This document shows, piece after piece, positions 22,351 through 35,180 of a stretch of DNA of 64,000 bases; the stretch's first letter is position 1; the number at the start of each line of letters is the position of its first letter. The position numbers and the translations under genes are program-made. Source of the DNA: Chlorops oryzae (Eukaryota; Arthropoda; Insecta; Diptera; Chloropidae); NCBI GenBank assembly GCA_020466095.1, contig CM035807.1, forward strand, positions 13,557,007 through 13,621,006, written 5' to 3'. The notes beneath the pieces were generated by a model. That model was not told the origin of the DNA, did no database searches, and worked only from the letters and a program-made list of their open reading frames with translations.

Positions 22351-25263
22351 TATTATTTTTGTATTTTTTGTGCTTTGGGTTATCCCAGTCCTTACGTTTA
22401 TTTATGTTGAAGCGTGAGCATTTGAAATGGAACTCAGCGGTCATGGACACACCGAAAATGTTTAGAGTCGACTTCAACTTTACGGCGTGACTATTTTGCT
22501 GCGTGTGCGTGCTATATGTATATGTATGTAGGGTGTGTGTTAGTATGGTTGTGTGAATTTTCCTGCTAGATCTGAAGCGGTCGCAAATATTTTCTTTGGG
22601 GGTTTTTCTTTTTTTTTTTTTTTTGTGCATGCTGCGGTCGCTTTTATCGCATGATTTCACTTAATTATCGGTCAAACATTTTAACGCAGCTATTCATCAC
22701 GAGACATTTGGTGACTTTTAGGGCCAATTACGTCAAGTTCCATTGGGCATGATTGTATGTGTTTATGCGTGTTTTACGCGAACGAGCGCAAAGGTGAAAA
22801 GCTGAAAAGGTTCGGTTTCATAATAATGACATTATCGGTCTTCGGAATTCCGTGACCCGCTTAATCTGCCGGAAGCACTCAAATTCTTTGGGCCATAAAA
22901 ATAAAAATCCAAATGAATTAAAAATGAAATAAAATGAAATAAAACAAATCACACATTTATTTAAAGAGAACTCTGGAGACCGTTCTTTCGTCTGAACGTC
23001 TGGCACCATGTTTTATATTGTTGCACAACGTTGTTGTTGTTGTTGTTGTCGTCGCTGATGTTAGTAGAAATGAATTTTGTGGAAATCTGCTTAAATTGAG
23101 CTCTTAATTAAATTAAAAACAATTTTTTTTCCATCATCGTAGGAAGATTGAAGTGTGACACTCGCAACTTTCCAGCTTGTGATTTAAGGGACTTGCACAC
23201 CACAAAAAAAAAAAAAAAAATATAAAAAAATAAAAAACAAATTCTCGGTATTTCTCATTATTCGTGTATTTCACATGAAAAAAAAGGCTACCCTTTTCAT
23301 GAAAACATGTAGGCATCTCATTTTATATGCAAATTCTCTTCTGGGTTCTTTAAAAGTTTCTTTCAAAATGTTGCTCACTGAATTGTGTTGTTGGGGTTCA
23401 TTTTGACGCAATTTACAGTGATGAAATTAGACAAAGTTGTCCCAGGCTGAGACAAAAAAAAAAAAAAAAATCCAACTTTATAACAAAGAAGCACCTTTTC
23501 TTTAAAACAACTTTTTCCTGCGAAACTTTTTTTTTACAATTTTTTAACTATGCATAAAAAAGTACAGCAGATTGAATCTTTTTATGTGTTTTCTTTAACC
23601 TTTTCTGATGATTTTGAAGGCTTTTTCGTCATGAGAAAGAAAAAAAAAGCACATAAATAAATGACTTTAGTGAGGATCAAGGACACAGTTTGATTAATGT
23701 TTGCCTATTTGGTGTTCTTTTCGAAGAAACAAGACCGAAAAGGGTAAGCAAATTGCTGAGTAAATTATCCGGCATTCTAAGGTCCAATCGAGATAAAATA
23801 TTTTGAAGTGTTGCCAATCTGATCAAAAACCCTGTTGACAACCACACAAATGGTTTCCTAACTTGGCGTTTATTGGAAAACAAAGAGTCCACAAATTAAA
23901 TTTAAGTGAAATCTGCTCCCAAAGATTTCGAAGACAGCAACAATTGCACAATTAAGGGTTTGCGGACTTAAATTAAAATCTCAAAATAAAATAAAGCTTG
24001 AAGCTAAAAAAAAAAATAACAATTTCAAAAAGGAAATTTTCATGATTTTAATAAATATGAATTTTCGTGGAAAGAACAGAGAGTCTTAAAAACTAAAATA
24101 CTCATAGACCTCGTGCTGGCAGAACCACAAAACACACAAGAACTGCTCTTCTACTTGAAGATTTCAGAGAAAAACTTGTATGACTTGCTTCTTGATGAAG
24201 CACATCAATGTTGTTCGTTAAACTAATTTGATTTTAATTTAGATTTTTTTTCTTAAAATATACCTTAGCTTTTTAACAAGAATAAAGTTCAACTAGACTT
24301 TAATTGGGTTTTTGAAAAAAAATATAAGAACAAGTTTTTCACATTTTCCAGTCCTATATTTAATGCAACCCAGCCAAGCATACTTAAAGTATTCCGGAAA
24401 GGAGTGTAAAAGTACTCCTAACGGAAATCTTCGAAGTATCTGAAGCCGGTGTTTTGCCTAGGAGCATTTAGGGAGACCAAACGAGACATTAAAAAAAATT
24501 TAAAAAAAAAACGGAGTCCAAACAGGCTCTTAAGGGGCATTCTAGATTCCAAAATTTAAAAAAAAAATTCCAATAATGCTTTAGTGACCCCAAAAATAAG
24601 TGAATTTTGTAGTTTATGGACATGAAATCAAAGCTTGGATATGTTTTTTCCGCCTAAGAAGTCAAAAGAACCCCATAATTTGATTTCTGTTCAATTCCAA
24701 ATTGGGCTAACGCAGCTTTTTAAAAACTATCTCAAGAAATTTTCTCAATATTCCTTGAGGTAAAAAAGTAGCATAAAGAAAGGGAATCAGCTCTGCCGAT
24801 GACAGATTAAAAGTCAAGAGAAAGACGCAAAGAAAGATTTGTAAGCTCGTTTTTTTTTTAGGTTCTATTTTGTTTCCGTGTTTCCGACACCTCCATAATC
24901 AAATAAAGTATGTATATTACAGTCAGTCAATAAAGTTTGGAATATTAAGAAAAACCAAAATTAAAAACCCAGCGAAAAATTCCCTTTTGGTATTTTTTTT
25001 TTCCAATTTTAAATGGAAAAACGAGCTCAAAATTTGTACCGAAGTTGTCAAGGGGAACATTTTGATTTTAATTTTAATTTTTTTTTTTTTTTTTTTTTGT
25101 TAAAGAAATTTTCAGAAAATAAATTTTTTTTGTGGTTAGTTTAAAACATAATAAGGTTAATAATAATTGAAAATTATGAAATTCACAAAAAAATTATTTA
25201 CAGAGAAGAAAATTGGAAAAAACACAAATTTTTGCAGTGCATACTTACTTTATTGACTGACTG
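22351..25263. other. Non-coding A+T-rich spacer
   Basis: No gene or delimited element. It includes a (TTG)n run at 23029-23048 and long A/T homopolymers (23202-23220, 23453-23470, 25078-25098). A TTAAGGGG motif at 24524-24531 resembles one end of the TTAA element at 30366-30908 without a matching partner. Confidence 0.45.
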
Positions 25264-25893
25264 CAGAGAAAAACTGGCTCCGAGAAATTCCAATTAATGG
25301 CGTTTGTTAAACTCGAATCATCGGTTTTTTAATTGTCCCAATTAAAAATTTCAAACAAATCACGAAATTCGGGAAAAGTTCGTAATATTAAATTTTGAAC
25401 AAAAATTTGGTTGATTATTTTGTTGTATTAAATACCAAAAGTATTAACACTTGACAAAACTTTTGTTTGAAATTGTTGAAAGTGCATATAAATATTTTTC
25501 TAAAATTCTCATTTGCTTTATGCGGACTTACAAACAAGAAGAGACAAAATAATTAAAAATTAGCTCAAATATGTTTATGATGTTATAATGTATAATTATC
25601 TTCCATAAACTGACTTTGCAAAATCAAATTTTTATTATGGAATATGTATGTAGATGAGGCATTTTTTCCTTTTTTATTTATTTAAAATAATTGGTTGATT
25701 TTTTAATACCTTTGGTTGTTGATATTACAAATCGTTGTTTGAAAATGTTTATTGAGTGTTAATTCTTGGAGTAATTGTCCCAATTAAACGATTTGTTAAT
25801 ATAACAAAAAGTGTGATAGGCTGAGTTTTAACAACGAATTTGTTATATTGATTAAAAAATTGGTTGTATTTACGCACAAAAGTCTTTCTGTGT
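25264..25893. mobile_element. 0.65-kb repeat family with ACACAGAAA-type ends, copy 1
   Basis: Collinear and highly similar to 45060-45727, from TGGCTCCGAGAAATTCC to GCACAAAAGTCTTTCTGTGT. The right end is inversely related to the left end of the second copy (ACACAGAAA). No coding capacity is seen, so it is probably a non-autonomous DNA element. The left terminus of this copy has diverged. Confidence 0.75.
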
Positions 25894-26159
25894 GTACATA
25901 TTTTTTGACACAACCTGGGTTACCATATTCATTTCAGTCCAAAAACTTTTCCAAAAAATTACTCAATTTTTTCAAAAGCTCACAAGAAATTTTCTTGTCT
26001 AAAATTTTTTCCGCATTTTTTGAGCTTTTTTTATATGGAGTTTTCGATTTCTTGCTAAGCTGGGTAGACCGCTTTAAGACAAATTTTTTGCCTTTTTTTT
26101 AATAGTTATGTAGAAAGCACGTTGAAAGTAAGGCTCATCTAAATTTAATCAAAATTTGT

Positions 26160-26460
26160 CAAAAAATTAAGATTTAAGAGCCGTCTTCGTGATTTTTTTT
26201 AACGGACTCTACTAGAGGTAGCCATAAAAATGGTCTGGCCAAGCCTATTCTCGAATCTGTATTCCGCATTTCATAAAGATATCTCAAACCCTTTCATAGA
26301 AATACTGTATGCAGACAGTCAGATGGACAGACCAGCGGCCGAAGATGGACAAAACTTAGTAGAGTCTCCTAGGGACGCTGATCATTTCTATACATATTTG
26401 ATATATTCTATGATAGAGTGGCTCTGAACGTTACACACGTTGGCACGAACGTAATATGTA
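26160..26460 (-). mobile_element. mini-me-like element fragment, minus strand
   Basis: On the minus strand it contains GAAATGATCAGCGTCCCTAGGAG (26392-26370) and a decayed CTGTC tract, then a segment like the part beyond the microsatellite in the full copy. The microsatellite is reduced to a few scattered units, so this is an old copy. Confidence 0.6.
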
Positions 26461-27470
26461 TATCCTCAATATTGAGTGTTTTATATATAGAAATATTTTG
26501 GAGAAAAAAATTTTTTAATGGCGAATGGAAAAGGACAACTCATCACACACACGACATTTGCAAATAACATGAAAAAAAAATTTTTTTGAGCATTTTGCTT
26601 GAATTTTCGAGTTAACCCTATTGCTGAAAATACCCCAGAGCTTTGTCCCGTCAAGTGTGTTTCAAAACTCAATCTAGATTTAAAATATCTCAATTCAATT
26701 GGTAAAAAAAAAAATTATTTAAATGGAGATATCCCCATAGGCTGTAATCAGCCACGGCGTTGTATCAGGGCACCGAATAGGAGAAGGTGTTACAAAATTT
26801 ATTGTTCTACAGCTCCTTCTGCCGGGCTTGCAACGCATTTTCATCCGAAATGTATTGGATAGATCGAATCGGTTGATTCCTTCTGCTTTGCCATGCCTGA
26901 TGACTGATTGCAGCAATAGATTGATAGTCACACCGAAGCCAAGGTCGGCCATGCCTAAATTGAATATTTCACGCTATCTTGGTTATTTCTGTTCACATTT
27001 TTTATGATTTATCTCCATTGACTTATGACGTTTCACTCGGAAGCACAGCAGCAAGACACATACATACAAACTTACATGCATACATATACAATCTCATTGA
27101 AAATCAAATTAATTTACTGAAATTGAGCTTTCGAGTTCAATAGGGGCCGAATATTTTGATCTTTCCTTTGTAGGTACCCATAATAACTACTCTAACCTTA
27201 GTTGACATTAAACGAACCGTTTATACCGCTGCAAGCATCTGGAAGCAACAACATTTTTCCTCCAAGGCAAAAGGTCAAATATGAATCATCACGGTCGGAA
27301 TCATCTTTCAGTTTTATGTGCTTACTTGGAAGAATAGAAGGAAAAAAAAAAATCGTATGGGCAGAACTTTATTCGAGAGAAATTGACTCATAAACGATTT
27401 AGTTAATGACATTTGAAGAGATTTGAGCATAAAATCTGAATCATCTCATATTACACATTTTATTTGGATA
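26461..27470. other. Spacer with an unrecognised G+C-richer patch
   Basis: The stretch 26720-26960 is richer in G+C and open on the minus strand for 77 codons. It shows no motif I recognise and could be a worn transposon fragment. The remainder is A+T-rich. Confidence 0.35.
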
Positions 27471-27472
27471 TA

Positions 27473-28760
27473 TTGGTGTAGTAAAAAGAAATCCATTATT
27501 TTTACATTAAATTGAGGGCTTTATTTAAGATAGTTAGAATGACCCGATTTAGGTCAAATATGCGCCGTTTTGTTCGATAACTTGTTGCCATTTTAAAGGT
27601 AATTTGATTATGCCTCTCTCATAAAAGCCCTCGTTCCAATTAGCAAAAAATTGAGACAGTCGAATTTCAGAAGCCTCTCTTGAAGCGAATGTTTCACCAG
27701 CAAAATTGTTCGCCATGGACAGGAACAGATGGTAATCACTTGGTGCCAGGTCCGGACTATAAGGTGGATGCAGAAGAACCTCCCAACCAAACTCCCGGAG
27801 CTTCTGGCGAGTCACTATCGATGTGTGTGGCCTGGCGTTGTCCTGATGGAACACAATTCCTCTCCTATTGGCCAAAGCTGGCCGCTTATGGGCGATTGCT
27901 TCCTTCAGACGGTCCAATTGTTGACAGTAGAGTTCCGAGTTAAGAGTTTTGCCGTATGGGAGCAGCTCATAGTAGATAATTCCTTGCCAATCCCACCAAA
28001 CACACAGCAAAACCTTCCTGGCCGTCAATCCTGGCTTGGCCACCGTTTCCGCCGGTTCACCGTGTTTCGACCACGACCGTTTTCGCTTGACGTTGTCGTA
28101 AGTGACCCACTTTTCATCACCAGTCACCAACCGCTTCAGAAATGGGTCGATTTTGTTGCGGTTCAGCAGCGATTCGCAGATGGAAATTCGGTCTATGAGG
28201 TTTTTTTTGCGTTACCTCGTGTGGCACCCATACATCGAGCTTCTTTGTGTATCCAGCCTTATTCAAATGGTTCCAAACGGTTTTTTGTGCAATCTTTAGC
28301 TCTTTTGCAATCGAAACAGTGCTAACATGACGGTCGGACTCGATAATTTCCATGATTTTATCGACATTTTCGACAATTGGCCTTCCAGTGCGTGGTGCAT
28401 CCTTGACATCGAAGTAACCGGAACGGAATCGACGAAACCAAAATTGCGCATGATTGGCTGTTACAGTATCAGGTCCATAAACGCTATTCACATTTTCAGC
28501 CGCCTGGCTTGCGTTTTCTCCCTTATCGAAGAAAAACTGTAAAATGTAGCGAATTTTCTCTTTGCTGATGTCCATCTTTGACAAGCTCTCAAACAAAACT
28601 GAATCAATCAATCAAAAAAGTGTCAAAAAAGCTTTTTTAGAAGGAACTGTCATCTTTCTAATGCCCCCTAGCATAACACGATCGGACTTATACAACGCGA
28701 GATGCAGATAAATAACGCCATCTATTGGAAAAATAATGGATTTCTTTTTACTACACCTAA
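27473..28760 (-). mobile_element. Complete mariner transposon (1288 bp)
   Basis: TA duplications flank the element (27471-27472 and 28761-28762). The inverted ends share GGTGTAGTAAAAAGAAATCC and continue to about 30 bp. They differ near the tip, where the left begins TTGG and the right TTAGG. Size and layout are those of a full-length mariner with a single transposase gene on the minus strand. The near-intact ends suggest a fairly recent insertion. Confidence 0.95.
27549..28611 (-). pseudogene. Mariner transposase, disrupted by a single frameshift
   Basis: Cut-and-paste DDE/D transposase for TA targets. The first segment (28611-28117) has the paired helix-turn-helix DNA-binding region, with RTGRP at residues 74-78 and the mariner signature WVPHE at 128-132. 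The second (28130-27549) supplies the catalytic triad: GDEKW, HQDNARPH, then D in SPDLAPSDYH exactly 34 residues after the second D, giving the mariner D,D34D. It ends ...NGAYLT, as in full-length relatives. The two are joined only by a frame change in an eight-base T run (28201-28208 on the plus strand), where one base appears extra. The alternative ATG at 28575 is a plausible start. As read, no active enzyme is made. By memory it resembles the mellifera/capitata group. Confidence 0.93.
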
Positions 28761-28762
28761 TA

Positions 28763-29974
28763 TAACTTTTATAAGTTTTCCAATTAAATTTGACATTTAA
28801 TCCTTTCAAATGATGTCATTGTATGTGTCTACATTTTAAGTATTGCAAAATTTTTAGTTGAGGGAATCTTAGAATATCTCATGACTTTCACAAGGCTATA
28901 TTCCTATACTGCTTCTATTTTTTGTATATAATAACAATAATAACAAATTTAACCACTTCCATGAAATGGGTCTAACTCCAAAAAAAATTTATCTACGAAT
29001 CTTTGCCAAACAATGTTATACCCTTGCCGGCGGTGAGTCCTTACAGCCACAATAACTATTTTGGGTGACATTTAGTTCAATTTATTTGATGACAATTTAT
29101 TTAACGGATACATTCTATACCACATAAATTTTCCATACATTTGTACATAGTTACATAAAATGCGACGAAATATTTTACACTCAATTTTGGCAAGGATATT
29201 CAAATAAATATGTGTATGTATGTATATATGTGGATGTATGCGTACCCGAAAAATCGCAAACGACATCAACTATGAATGAATGTTAAATTTTTGTCCTTTT
29301 GTGATCAACTCGAATCGAAATAAATCAAATCACATTTCTGATGATATCTTTTTAGAAGAAGAAATGTCAACCTAAGCCCTGGAAACTCAACTTGTCATTG
29401 TCTATTTCTATTAAGCAGCTTTTTGGGTCTTTCTGCTTAGGCAATCATAAATGATATTTTTTGATTATTTAATGCCATCAAATAATAATTTGTCAACATC
29501 AATTGGGATACATTTTCAATGAAAAGGGGTTCACATTTTGAACAATCATTAACAATTCATACACACTTAGGAAGCATACACACACATGTCCATAAGTTTG
29601 ATGATTTGAGGCTTGTTAATTAATTTAAATTCTGAAAGATAATCGATTATATTTTCATTTTGGCAAAAAAAAAAGAGCTTTTGTGATGCGAAAGGTAAAA
29701 GGAAAATAAAATTTATTGTAATAGGTATATGTTAGTTGTCTTAAGATAGCTTAAATTCCTTGTATCCAGCAGAACTCGTCATAGGTTCAAACCAGTGGTC
29801 GGCAAAGCATAGAACAATTGTTGAAAATTCCGGCTCACATATGCTTAAGCTCTTTCATTCAATCATCGATGAAACAAACAAAAAATACCCCAAAATATTA
29901 TTCAATCACGTAAATTCTTTAACTTTTTTTTATTCATACCACCACCAACCTTTATACAATATTGCTTAAAGCTA
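28763..29974. other. Non-coding spacer
   Basis: No gene or clear element boundary. A short TATG/TGTA run lies at 29210-29240. Confidence 0.45.
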
Positions 29975-30026
29975 TCTCAACTCCTTAAATGAGATACTGT
30001 ACTTAGACAGAAATACGGACAGACAA

Positions 30027-30057
<31 letters not shown>

Positions 30058-30110
30058 AACAGACAGAGAGGCAGACAGACAAACAGACAGACAGACAAAC
30101 AGACAGACAA

Positions 30111-30141
<31 letters not shown>

Positions 30142-30300
30142 AACAGACAGACAGAAAAACAGACAGGCAGACATAGCTAAATCGAGTTTCCTGGTGACGC
30201 TGATTATTACCGTACATATTTTGTAAGGTCTATCAAGAGTGGCTCTAGACATTATACACGAACGCACAACCGCAAAATATCGGTCAGTATAAAAAACGTA
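29975..30300 (-). mobile_element. mini-me-like element fragment with expanded tract
   Basis: On the minus strand it shares ATCAGCGTCACCAGGAAACTC and the following TCGATTTAGCTATGTC with the full copy, and then a tetranucleotide tract. Flanking AGAGCCACTC is also shared with 26160-26460. The element is cut beyond the tract. Confidence 0.7.
30003..30172. repeat. (CAGA/CAAA)n tetranucleotide tract
   Basis: About 40 units, mixing CAGA with CAAA variants, in the mini-me-like fragment. The variant pattern differs from the 21.5-kb tract, which uses GTCC, so the tracts expanded independently. Confidence 0.95.
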
Positions 30301-30365
30301 ATTCTAAAAAGTCTATCATACGCAAACAACTTTTAAGCGTGGGGAAAGTAGTCGAATTCTGACCC

Positions 30366-30908
30366 CTTAAGGGGCCCTTCTGGTCTAGAGCAAGAAAATT
30401 TAGGGTATTTTCATGATTTTTTTTTGGTATTAAGCCAAATAAAAAACGATTTTCTAAGTATGCAGGCTTATTTTATTCTTTATTGACAAAAATTAAAAAT
30501 GTTGTTGTAATTTTTTTTTTTTTTTGTATTTTAAAAATGGCGTTGAAGTGGACCCTCTTTGAAAAAGTACCTCCGTGGTGTGAAAGATTTTGGCAGTTGT
30601 GGTAATCGGAAAAAAAAAAAACAAAAATATGTTATTAATCAGAATGAATGCGGCTATGGCAGGAACTATGGTTTTTTTGTTTTCATTCACACCAGGTCAA
30701 AAAAGTGGTTTTGAGATAAACGCGTTCAAAGTTGCTTTGATCAAGCGCGCTGCGTGCTGTCTCTACCTACTAAAACGGCTGTAGCAAAGAAAATATTATC
30801 AATATCTTCACGAAACTTTGCCAGCATATTCTTAAAAGTCTATTCTTCCGAAATATATAAAAAGCAAATCAATTTTCAAAAAATTCTAGACCAGAAGGTC
30901 CCCTTAAG
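30366..30908. mobile_element. TTAA-flanked MITE with GGGG termini
   Basis: TTAA (30367-30370 and 30904-30907) bounds inverted ends GGGGCCCTTCTGGTCTAGA and TCTAGACCAGAAGGTCCCC, which differ at one position. TTAA targets indicate piggyBac or Kolobok-type transposition. The interior has no transposase. Open frames within it (30493-30690 on the minus strand, 30590-30784 on the plus strand) look spurious. Confidence 0.85.
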
Positions 30909-31267
30909 AAGTTTTCCTTTAAATTCAATACGCTGATAATCAAGATAAAAACTTAACAGACCATTAGCAGGGGAATTTCGTTATCCTTTTTTTTTTTTGC
31001 CTTATACAATTTTCATCAAGAGTTTACTTAATATAAATATTTACTATATAAATTTGAGAAAAATTTTCCACACGGTTCAATTTTTATAAAAATTTAATTT
31101 CTAATGAAACCTTATTGTTTTTGCAATTTTTTATTTTTCCATTAAAGCCCCTGAATCTTAAATATTATAAGCTAAATTCTGATCAGGATATTTTACCGAA
31201 TTTTTTCGAAAACAGAAAAGTTATAACTTTGAGATACAAGTTTTAAATATCTAATTTTTTTAATCTT

Positions 31268-31399
31268 ATATGCTTTCCAGACGTACAACAAAATCTCGGG
31301 ATTTCAGAACAAAATTTAAATCGCCTGGATTTCAAATGTCAAATTTGTTCTAAAATTCTCTGAAATCTCGAGATTTCGTTGTTCGTCTGGAAAGCATAT
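31268..31399. mobile_element. Palindromic hairpin MITE
   Basis: About 42-bp arms (ATGCTTTCCAGACG ... CGTCTGGAAAGCAT) with few mismatches enclose about 45 bp. The inner arm includes AAATCTCGGGATTTCAGA and its inverse. The transcript would fold into a long hairpin. Confidence 0.8.
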
Positions 31400-33242
31400 T
31401 AAATATGAATTCAAAAATTTGAATCAAAATTAAGGAAAATTGGTTTAAAAATCAAAAGCATTGGATGTCTTAAATTGGATCGAAAAAATCGTCAGATACC
31501 TCTTCATTCTCATATTACAGATGGGGTCATATTTAGAAAAGGGTCTCATTTGCACCATTTTCCCTTATTAGTTGTTAATGGGCCAGATAAGCTAAATCCA
31601 AATGTATGTTTCGATTTCCTCCCTTGGACCGAACGCTGTCTCTTCTTCTGTTTATAGAAAAAATCTTAATTTGTTCATAAAATTTTGTATGGAAAGCGGA
31701 AGAACATCATGACATCATGACAAGAAATAAAATCTGTTATTCCCAATGCTTATTAAAAGTCCTTTTTGTTAATGTAAGCAAGAACAATTACTAACAGGAT
31801 GAGGGCATCAAGAACTGTTTGATAGCTGTCAGGAATTGGAGGAAAGCAACTTTTGTGACCGGTCGGTTGTTTTTTTTTTTTTTTCACTGTCAATTAAGAT
31901 GATTCATTTGTTAGCTCCTCATAGAAACACCATTGGCACCATCTGACTTATTGACAAATGAGAGTAAGGGCCATTAAGTCTCGAATATATTAGCTTTAGG
32001 TCATTGTGATACAAAACAAAAAATAAATGTAAAACGACTGACAGAGTCCTATATGCCTATTATTAACAGACGAATTATTTCTGCTCCTGACACACATCAT
32101 ATTCTTTCATTTGTCAATCTTCTGAAGACATTGAAATTTTATCTTCCGTAAAGGCAAGCGGATATCATCCGGCATTAGCCACACAAATATGTAAAAGACT
32201 TTTATGATATTGTTGAAAATGGCGTTCGATAGCAATATTACGTAGCGCTCGCTAAGCTTCCCCATCCTCGTGTTTGCCTTAAGTGCACATCTGTGTAGAT
32301 TGTTTTTGTGTATACGGAATATTTCCAGAATTTACATACACCAATTGTCAGTGATTTATTACCTCGTTGGCAATCCAATTACGGTAAATTTCCACCACCA
32401 ACGACAATAGAGCCGAAAAGCTTTTAATGAATTTCAATTTCAATAACCGAAACGAAAATTTTAGCTGCGTTTTAACCACTTTAAATCTACTAGATTTAAA
32501 AAAAAGTGCTAAAGAGTTTAATTGAAACGACGTCGAACACCATGATTACTGACCCATGGAGCACACGTCGATGTTTGTTTTTTTTTTAAGTGCATTCTGC
32601 TTAGTTAAAACCAATTTAAAGTTTGCTCCAGCAGCCCAGAGCAGCACATTTTATATAAAAAAAAAAATAAAAATAAAAATCATAAATCACATGTGATAAC
32701 ATCCGAAAATTCTCACATTCTTGTTTGAACAGGACTTGTGGGTAAATGTTATTCGCTTGCTCGCTCGTCTCTGATAGATGGCACAGCAATAAGGCGACCA
32801 GATCGAAGGACCTTCTAAATAGCTTTGTTGTTGATGGATTGTGGTATTTTAAATCGAGTGCAAATAAAATGAAGGGTTCGTGCTATAATTTCCAGAGGAT
32901 ATCATTTTTGAGGTATTTTGTGTGATTAACACTTCAAAAATTAAATTAAATTTTTAATCACTAAGTTAAACTTTTGAAACTTTTGAAACTTTAAAGCTTT
33001 AAGAATAGCTTAAGCATTCTCAAAATAAATTAGATATGATTAATTTAGCATTGTAAATTGTCCGTCGTAAATTTTTCCATATTGAATGGGCATAAGGTTT
33101 ATTTAATTTTTTTTTTTAGAAACTAATTTCAATAAGCTTTAATAGGTATAGAAAAAAATTTTCCCCATCTTTAATAATTCTAATTATTTTTTGGTATTTC
33201 TTCGATTATGACAGAACCTGTATGGCGACGAAATGCTGCTTA
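31400..33242. other. Non-coding spacer
   Basis: A+T-rich with homopolymer runs. No gene or delimited element seen. Confidence 0.45.
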
Positions 33243-33449
33243 CAGACTATTGAATTTAACTGATTTAAGCTGAAGTGATTTTAGCATTTATCGCTGCATT
33301 TAACCTGAATTTATCTTCTTTAAATGCAGAAATCAAATCATGAGTTTAGCTGTTTCATATTGCAACACTTTCCTTTTTGGTGCTAAATTCAAATTTTCTT
33401 TTAAATGCTAAAATCACAACAGATAAATTCAGTTAAATCCAATAGTCTG
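33243..33449. mobile_element. Palindromic MITE with CAGACTATTG ends
   Basis: CAGACTATTGAATTTAACTG at the left and its near inverse CAGTTAAATCCAATAGTCTG at the right. Inner arms TGATTTTAGCATTTA / AAATGCTAAAATCA are also inverted. Total is 207 bp with no open frame. Confidence 0.8.
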
Positions 33450-33739
33450 AAAGCGACGTAAATCTGTTTCACGAAAGAAGTTATCATGACTATCGAACCT
33501 CAAAACAATTGGAAAATTTGTCACGTTTCGTAAGAAGATTTTTTTTATACAATTTTGGCAGCTCATTTCCCATGTCGTTCCTGAAATTTTACTACCTTAA
33601 ATTTTCAAGTCCGAATGAATCCCTCTCACACATATTCTTTCTTTGAATTGTGACAATAAATCCTGTCCATTTTTGTATTAAAAGATTATGTTCTCCTTAT
33701 CATAAACGAATGCTTTGGACTTCAGTTATATGTCGAAAA

Positions 33740-35180
33740 AATTTCACGGAGATTTATATTAGTTTTTCGGAGGAATATCGTTGTGGAAGGAGTTCGAAAT
33801 TTAGAGATTAGACGAGACGAACAATCCTCGAAAATTGACCATTTTCAGGGTTATAAATATTACCAAAATCACAAAAACTGCTATAAATATTTTTAATATT
33901 TTTTGGAGATTTTTTTTATGATAAAAACTGATTTCTTTTGAGGGGCTCAAATTCCATTTTAGGACTAAGTAAAATTTATTCTACTCGAAAAAATTATTAC
34001 ATTGGCAAAGAAAGTTTTTGCTAAATTGTAGTTTATCACTTAATCAACAAAGGCTCATCGGTTCAAAGTACGAATTTCTCCGGAACGAGTCACATCTGAG
34101 TGAGTTTATTCAAAGCATCGATGGTTTTCGGCTTTTCATGCAATCATTCAAAGAAGCCCCCTTGTTTCTTGGGTGAATTTCTGACCTATTTTAAGCTGCT
34201 GCGTTTTTCAATTTGTCTTAGCACCATACGAATTCAGAATCGGGTTGATAATGGTCATTCAAAAGCCCATATATAGAAAATTACTCAGAAAATATTACAA
34301 AAATATTTTTCAGGCAATTTTGCTAGAACCAATACATGCTCCGGTGGAAGGATATTTTTCCATGTCAATTTTTTTTATTGTTGAAAATAGAGTTTTATAC
34401 CAAGATTAAGTATGCTAGGTTTCAATACGCTCAGGCGCATGCAATATCCTTAAAAATGGCAATTTAAAAAAAATGTTGCATACTTCTCGGGTATACCTGT
34501 GATTAGTATGCATCAATATGATTTTTCCGTACAGTCATATCATGTGAATTTGTGTAACAAACAACAAAGAAGAATAAAAAATTGCTTAATCCCACAGAAA
34601 GATCTAACCACAGTCCAAATATTTCGTAATCCTACTGCATGTTTCAGATTAGATACATTTAAAAAGCTACCGATTGCGTCCATCTGCCGAGGAGATAAAT
34701 AAGACCACTACAAAAAATCTCCTATGCCGACTTTTGTATAGTTCTTTTGTCTATTGTAACACAACTTTGGCCCTTCTCCGAACCCACTTTTCCAATTTGA
34801 GTGACCTTATTCAAGGGTTTTTCAAGGGGATCCAATTTATAATCCCAAAGTATTTGAAAAAGAAGAAGTTTACTCTCCAGAAAAGTGAATTCCCCGAGAT
34901 ATTCAGAATCGGGCTGATATATTCTTGATTAGGATCGAAGGATGAGAGGATTAAAATATGTCCCCCAGTCTTTCAGTCTGTTCTTCTGTCTTTCCTCCTC
35001 ATGTCTGCGCTCGAGTATTTTACGAAACGGCTAAAGCAATCAAATCAAAATTGGATACGTAGGCTTGTTGGGCGAAGAACAAATGAGCGTGGTCCGCCTA
35101 CAGCAATGCCCGAAAATTTTAAAAATGTCCATTGAGGAAAAACCGTACAACTCGATCAATGCTCAAAACATTTCTTTGAT
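33740..35180. mobile_element. Possible degenerate mini-me-like remnants
   Basis: Scattered phrases recall the mini-me-like family: a GACCATTTTCAGGGTTAT block with CAAAAACTGCT near 33835-33880, CCCACTTTTCCAATTTGAG at 34782-34800, and CAGTCTGTTCTTCTGTC near 34974-34990. No ends are recognisable. Confidence 0.25.

Noticed and set aside
24371..26063. CCCAGCC...GCTGGG inverted pair as a large element
   Set aside because: Only a few bases match, and the span encloses an independent repeat. The pairing is likely chance.
27729..28325. 198-codon plus-strand frame
   Set aside because: Antisense shadow of the mariner transposase.
29972..30217. CRISPR-like array in short regular repeats
   Set aside because: Tetranucleotide units without spacers in eukaryotic DNA. 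It is a microsatellite.
29972..30267. Two overlapping minus-strand frames of repeating SVCL units
   Set aside because: They are read from the (CAGA/CAAA)n microsatellite, which is open in all frames.
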